Below, one piece after another: positions 5,828 through 9,471 of a stretch of DNA of 9,471 nucleotides. A model generated the notes under the pieces. The model was not told the origin of the DNA, ran no database searches, and saw only the letters and a program-made list of their open reading frames with translations. The stretch is from CAYXVU01 sp964468725 (GTDB lineage Bacteria > Acidobacteriota > Blastocatellia > UBA7656), in the NCBI GenBank assembly GCA_964468725.1, contig CAYXVU010000234.1, positions 1-9,471 on the forward strand. Direction: 5' to 3'. Within the stretch, counting starts at the first letter, position 1; each line of letters begins with the position of its first letter. A program made the position numbers and the translations under genes.

Positions 5828-5837
5828 NNNNNNNNNN
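5828..5837. other. Assembly gap (10 N) inside the methyltransferase
   Basis: Ten N, probably a scaffolder placeholder. Protein logic joins KVTKL on the upstream side to GGLMRHLAEL on the downstream side, which needs a missing length of 2 modulo 3 (for example 5 or 8 bases). Ten N therefore creates a false frameshift and the false TGA at 5820-5818. Confidence 0.95.
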
Positions 5838-6921
5838 ATAACTTTGTTACTTTTGCATAAAGTTTCTCGAAACCGCTTGTCTTGCCCAGCGCAAGTCGCC
5901 GGGCTTCGATCTCCTTCGCTAGGCGTTGAATTTCGTCATGATCAGCAATCCATTCGTCATCGGTGTCGCCCTTATATACTGTACGAGTATTTGAGCGTAG
6001 CAGCCGACGCTTTAGCGATCTCAACTCTTCTTTATTATTGATAAAACCGAGAAGCACAGATTCGAGGCGTGTCGTGCGAGTGTAATCTTTTTCATTGGGA
6101 TACGGCGGAGAAGTGATGACGGCATCAATGGAACGTGGCTCTATGAGATGTTTGAGGTGGCGAGCATCGGCGCAATAGGCTCGAGCCGCCGCATCGCCGT
6201 GCATCTGAAGCTCTCGCAAATCATTAGCCATCGCTCGCAGGTTGGCAAGCCAAGGGGCGATTACAGGCGCATCCGGCTTTCTGACTCGGCTAACCCCGAC
6301 TTCCGGCCCGAAATGCAGATTGCTGACCGAAAAGACGAGAGCCTTTGCCATCGCTAAGAGTTCGTGTCGGTAATATCGTTCGTCCAGGTTCTCTTTGATT
6401 ACATCGAGTAGCGCCAGTGCCTTGTGAAGGGGGCGCGGGCTGATAGAGTTTGTTAGAAGTAGGTCGAAGCGCTCTGGCGGTAACGTTCGATAATAGCTTG
6501 CTCCCTCAAGGGAGTATTCTTTCCCCGCCCCAAGAGTCGGATAGCCCTTCGCCGTCGTCTCATCTATACCATCTGCTTCTAATCGCTCAACCGCTATGGA
6601 CGCTACTACGTTAGCATGCTCAAGTAATCCCTCTGGTGCAGGGCGCCAATCAAGTTTGACCTCACTTGCGAAATGCGCGATTGCATTCGCTTCGATACCA
6701 ACACTGGAGATACCTAATTTTTTGCACTCCACTAAGGTTGTACCCGTACCGCAAAACGGATCCAAAACCGTGTGGCCATCACCCAACGCAAATCGCTGAA
6801 GGTAATCACGCACTAAATGCGGGGGAAATGACAACACAAAGCGATACCAATCATGAGCAGCCGCATCCTCAGCATAAAGCTTATTGTTATATCCTTTGGA
6901 TATTGCTCGAAGAAAAGTCAT
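5838..6921 (-). CDS. DNA (cytosine-N4 or adenine-N6) methyltransferase, N-terminal part before the gap
   Basis: 361 residues before the gap; the C-terminal strands continue in the frame at 4709-5818. The AdoMet-binding motif I is TVLDPFCGTGTTLVE (residues 51-65), followed by an acidic strand end in SSVGIEANAIAHF. The catalytic motif IV is TSPPY (270-274) in SIDAVITSPPYPNEKDY. S/TSPPY is most common in N4-cytosine enzymes, but N6-adenine cannot be excluded. About 200 residues separate motifs I and IV, including SPRPLHKALALLD; part of this may be the target-recognition region. It would protect host DNA from the linked nuclease. The start at 6921 has AAAGG about eight bases upstream. It begins 40 bases after rmlD, probably on the same transcript, as no good promoter is seen. 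Confidence 0.9.
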
Positions 6922-6961
6922 CCCATCGGCCTTTCAAACTCCTTAACTTTGTCAACAAGCA

Positions 6962-7837
6962 TCAGGTGCTTTTGACTTGCTCTTCGACAAACTCGGTGAG
7001 GGCGGCGCGCCAGTCTCTAATCGGAGCTAGTCCGATCTGCTCCGATACCAGACAGCGTAGGGCGGAGTTTTGCGGGCGCGGCGCGATTTGATTCAACTCG
7101 GCGCGCGTTACCGGTTCGATGGGTACGCCCTTCAACCCCGCGAGGTCGAGCGCCAACCGCGCAAACTCTAGCCACGTCGTTACGCCGGTGTTGGTTACGT
7201 GATAAAGTTCGTGCACGCCGCGCGCGATGATTTCTTCGATGCGGGCTGCCAGATCATCGGCATAGGTCGGAATCGAAGTTTGATCGCTCACGCCTTTTAG
7301 CTTCGCGCCTGATCGCGCCAACTCAATCACCCGGCTGCCAAAGTTTTTGCCGCCCGTTCCGAAAATCCATGAAGTGCGAATGATGTAGGTGAGAGAGTGT
7401 TCGGCGCGCGCTGCCTGTTCGCCTGTGAGTTTCGTTTTTGCGTAGACGCTCAACGGATTCGGCGTGTCGTCTTGCGTGTAATAACCGGACTTTGTGCCAT
7501 CGAAAACATAATCGGTGCTGACGTGAACGAATTCGGCGTTCGTCTCGCGGCAGGCGGCGGCTAAAAAGCGCGGCCCTTGTTCGTTGACGGCAAACGCCCA
7601 ATCGGGTTGACGTTCGCAAGCGTCAACGTCGGGTGTCGCGGCGCAGTTGATGACGACGGTGGGAGCGACCCGCACAATCTTTTCGTGCACCTCATCACGA
7701 TTGGTGATGTCCAAATCCGCGTGCGTGAGCGCGACAACTTGCCAGCCGGAGGCTGCGAGCCGCGCCGCCATCCGTCTTCCTAACAGACCCGCCGCGCCAG
7801 TAAGCAGCGCACATTTTGAGGTGTCTGTATCGGCCAT
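6962..7837 (-). CDS. rmlD: dTDP-4-dehydrorhamnose reductase
   Basis: A 291-residue NAD(P)H-dependent reductase of the extended SDR family, usual length for RmlD. It reduces dTDP-4-dehydro-L-rhamnose to dTDP-L-rhamnose, the last step of the pathway, in the cytosol. Visible features are the nucleotide-binding loop GAAGLLG (14-20), STDYVFDG (107-114), the catalytic YxxxK at Y132-K136, RTSWIFG (154-160), and the RmlD-type substrate block SDQTSIPTYADDLA (184-197), followed by RPQNSALRC. The frame is open further upstream to 8017, but that would overlap rmlB by 173 bases. The ATG at 7837 has AGGAT upstream and lies just seven bases after the rmlB stop, so the two genes are co-translated. rmlA and rmlC are not in the window. 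Confidence 0.96.
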   Translation of the reverse strand: MADTDTSKCALLTGAAGLLGRRMAARLAASGWQVVALTHADLDITNRDEVHEKIVRVAPTVVINCAATPDVDACERQPDWAFAVNEQGPRFLAAACRETNAEFVHVSTDYVFDGTKSGYYTQDDTPNPLSVYAKTKLTGEQAARAEHSLTYIIRTSWIFGTGGKNFGSRVIELARSGAKLKGVSDQTSIPTYADDLAARIEEIIARGVHELYHVTNTGVTTWLEFARLALDLAGLKGVPIEPVTRAELNQIAPRPQNSALRCLVSEQIGLAPIRDWRAALTEFVEEQVKST

Positions 7838-7844
7838 TTCGATC

Positions 7845-8849
7845 CTATCTGCCGCCGTACATGCGTTCGTAGTAGTGCTGATATTCGCCTGACCGTGTGC
7901 GGGCCACCCAATCGCGGTTATCGCAATACCAGCGCACAGTCTTTTCGATACCGCTTGCGAAACTCTCTTGCGGTTGCCATCCCAACTCGCGTTCGATCTT
8001 TGCCGGATTGGTGGCATAGCGGCGGTCGTGACCCAGCCGGTCGGTGACGAATTGAATCAACGAATGCGGTTTGCCGAGCAGATCAAGCAGCGTGCGAACG
8101 ATTTCAAGATTGGTTTTTTCGGCGCGCGAGCCGATGGTATAGACTTCGCCCGTCCTCCCTTTGTGAAAGAGGGCGTCGAGCGCGCGACCACAATCTTCGA
8201 CATAGAGCCAGTCGCGCACATTCAAGCCATCGCCATAGACAGGCAACGCGCGGTCTTCGAGGGCGTTGCAGATCATCAGCGGGATGAGCTTTTCAGGAAA
8301 CTGATAGGGACCATAGTTATTCGATGGGCGCGCAATGACCACATCCAATCCGAAGGTGATGTGGGCGGCGCGCGCCAGATGTTCGGCAGCAGCTTTCGAG
8401 GCGGCGTATGGGCTATTGGGTTGAATCTGTGACGCTTCGGTAAAATGTTGACCCTCGGCGCACGACCCCATCACTTCGTCCGTTGACATCATCAGCAAGC
8501 GCGCAACACCGGCATGGCGCGCCGCATCCAGTACGCTTTGCGTGCCGATGACGTTCGTAATGATGAAGTCGGTTGCATGGTCAATCGAACGATCAACATG
8601 GGATTCAGCAGCGAAGTGTACTACGCCGTCGGCGTTCGCCATCGCCTCATCCAATGCCGTACGGTCGCAAATATCGCCACGCACGAAGGTGTAATTGGGG
8701 TGCTCGGACAGGTCTTGCAGGTTGTCGAGGTTGCCCGCATAGGTCAGCTTGTCATAATTGATAACGCGGTAATCAGGATAGGTGTGCAGAATATGACGGA
8801 TGAAGTTTGATCCGATGAATCCGGCTCCGCCGGTGATGAAAAGTTTCAT
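7845..8849 (-). CDS. rmlB: dTDP-glucose 4,6-dehydratase
   Basis: A 334-residue extended SDR enzyme that converts dTDP-glucose to dTDP-4-dehydro-6-deoxyglucose with a bound NAD+, the second step to dTDP-rhamnose. The NAD+ loop is GGAGFIG (7-13), followed by NYDKLTYAGNLDNL, HFAAESHVDRSI, the catalytic T123-D124-E125, Y148xxxK152 in SPYAASKAAAEHL, and RPSNNYGPYQFPEKLIPL, all typical of RmlB. One oddity is STDEVMG, where the family normally has STDEVYG. The start at 8849 has AGGAG seven bases upstream; that site is the downstream arm of the inverted repeat at 8854-8980. It is the first of a tight rmlB-rmlD pair. Confidence 0.97.
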   Translation of the reverse strand: MKLFITGGAGFIGSNFIRHILHTYPDYRVINYDKLTYAGNLDNLQDLSEHPNYTFVRGDICDRTALDEAMANADGVVHFAAESHVDRSIDHATDFIITNVIGTQSVLDAARHAGVARLLMMSTDEVMGSCAEGQHFTEASQIQPNSPYAASKAAAEHLARAAHITFGLDVVIARPSNNYGPYQFPEKLIPLMICNALEDRALPVYGDGLNVRDWLYVEDCGRALDALFHKGRTGEVYTIGSRAEKTNLEIVRTLLDLLGKPHSLIQFVTDRLGHDRRYATNPAKIERELGWQPQESFASGIEKTVRWYCDNRDWVARTRSGEYQHYYERMYGGR

Positions 8850-8853
8850 AGAT

Positions 8854-8980
8854 TCTCCTGCAAGGTTCGAGCGGGCATTCTAACTGCACAACGATACGGG
8901 CATCAACCAATGGCGTGACAAACGGCTTGCGTGCTGATGCAGGCACAGGCAAACGCCTTTCTGTCGAACCTTGCAGAAGA
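8854..8980 (-). repeat. 17-bp inverted repeat spanning the rmlB leader and covering its ribosome binding site
   Basis: In the minus-strand transcript UCUUCUGCAAGGUUCGA (8980-8964) pairs with UCGAACCUUGCAGGAGA (8870-8854). Thirteen bp are perfect in DNA; one G-U pair extends the RNA helix to 17 continuous pairs. The AGGAG of rmlB (8859-8855) lies entirely inside the second arm. The 93-base interior can fold further: GGCGU with ACGCC, enclosing UUGC-(CU)-GUGC with GCACGCAA. The first arm begins seven bases after the stop of the upstream gene. Outside both arms is GAT, which could be a 3-bp target duplication, so a 127-base miniature element is an alternative reading. Confidence 0.75.
8877..8906 (-). 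promoter_or_regulatory. Candidate sigma70 promoter for rmlBD within the inverted repeat
   Basis: On the minus strand, TTGATG (8906-8901) and TAGAAT (8882-8877) are separated by 18 bases, matching four of six and five of six consensus positions. Transcription would begin near 8870, right at the second arm of the inverted repeat, so transcripts from here would lack the first arm and leave the ribosome binding site open. Identified by eye only. Confidence 0.45.
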
Positions 8981-8987
8981 GATGATC

Positions 8988-9467
8988 CTACGGGTTCTGA
9001 ATCTCTAACGAATCTCCGGTCTGATGATCGGTGATTTGAAAGCGCAAAAACTCATGAATAGCTGCCCGCGCTTCTCCATTTGTTGAAGAGATTCGCACCC
9101 GTCCGCCGGATTTCAGGGCTTGATATTCATAGCGAATTTCGGATTTCAATCTCTTCATGACCGGCACGCCGGGAGGAACTTTTGCGTGTACAGCCATCGG
9201 CGTCTCGAAATCGCCGTCGGCAAAGACCTGCGCAATGTGCGCGAGGTGCTGTTGAATGCGGTTGCGGTTCTCGTCATCCGCCGGGTCGTTGACTTCGACT
9301 TCGATGGCGCCGCCATCCGTGAACAGTCGAAAGTGATGCGTCGTTTGCGATTGCGAAAAGCCCATCGCTTTTTCACCACGCTGATTCACCTCTTTCAGAT
9401 GCTCGCTGTGTTGGTGTTGTTTCTGTTCGGCTTGATGCTGTTTATGCAGCGGGCACATCTCCATCAC
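8988..9467 (-). CDS. Conserved protein of unknown function with His/Gln-rich N-terminus (5' end may lie outside)
   Basis: At least 158 residues. The codon at 9467 is GTG, followed by ATG at 9464; the frame is open to the window edge, so the true start may be upstream. The N-terminal stretch after CPLH is dense in His, Gln and Lys (HKQHQAEQKQHQHSEH), suggesting metal binding or a flexible tail. Then comes MGFSQSQTTHHFRLFTDGGAIEVEVN (about 35-60), and further on GDFETPMAVHAKVPPGVPVM and IHEFLRFQITDHQTGDSL. I recognise this layout (GFxxxxTTHHFRL ... GDFxxPMxxH ... FLRFQIxxHxTGD) from conserved hypothetical proteins, with no known function. No membrane segment is visible. It lies 138 bases upstream of rmlB on the same strand; a shared job with rhamnose synthesis is not indicated. 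Confidence 0.78.
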   Translation of the reverse strand: MMEMCPLHKQHQAEQKQHQHSEHLKEVNQRGEKAMGFSQSQTTHHFRLFTDGGAIEVEVNDPADDENRNRIQQHLAHIAQVFADGDFETPMAVHAKVPPGVPVMKRLKSEIRYEYQALKSGGRVRISSTNGEARAAIHEFLRFQITDHQTGDSLEIQNP

Positions 9468-9471
9468 CAGT

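Noticed and set aside
5818..5837. Overlapping TGATG at 5820-5816 as a genuine stop/start between two genes
   Set aside because: Both sides belong to one methyltransferase fold and the stop appears only because the gap was filled with ten N.
6927..6955. TTGACA on the minus strand just before the methyltransferase
   Set aside because: At a 17-base spacing the -10 position reads AAGGCC, so it is not a convincing promoter.
7838..8017. Upstream extension of rmlD to a start at 8017
   Set aside because: It would overlap rmlB by 173 bases and adds residues unlike any SDR N-terminus; the ATG at 7837 directly precedes the nucleotide-binding loop.

Overview
The window looks like a contig-scaffold piece from a free-living bacterium of moderate GC, probably from a metagenome or draft assembly, because it holds two runs of N (2229-2328 and 5828-5837). 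The gene set (rmlB/rmlD, WrbA, pirin, CDGSH protein, DUF2270, a TTHHFRL/FLRFQI-type conserved protein) would suit an Acidobacteriota-like soil or sediment bacterium. That placement is a low-confidence impression, as there is no rRNA or marker gene. Every gene I can support lies on the minus strand, so transcription runs from high to low coordinates. I see no tRNA, rRNA, CRISPR array or transposase.

Right part (9471 to 6962): a conserved His-rich protein of unknown function is followed by rmlB and rmlD, two steps of dTDP-L-rhamnose synthesis for surface polysaccharide. The 138-base gap before rmlB holds a 17-bp inverted repeat. In RNA its downstream arm would bury the rmlB ribosome binding site. 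A promoter-like sequence sits between the arms.

Centre (6921 to 3425): a DNA methyltransferase reads, across a short assembly gap, in frame into a PD-(D/E)XK-like nuclease, giving an apparent restriction-modification fusion. The nuclease also has its own internal ATG with a strong ribosome binding site. The nuclease part is visibly AT-richer than the rml genes. Then come a possible 42-residue coupled ORF, an unrecognised 197-residue protein and an SRPBCC/START-like protein whose start overlaps the preceding stop.

Left part (3234 to 1): a DUF2270 membrane protein, then a MarR-type regulator (interrupted by the 100-N gap), pirin, WrbA and a YjdI/CDGSH iron-sulfur protein. These four form a likely redox- or quinone-stress operon. 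Nearly identical palindromes (core GTGTTRTAACAC) lie in front of marR, over its promoter, and in front of pirin, so the regulator probably controls itself and the operon. A possible CxxC-containing ORF runs off the left edge.
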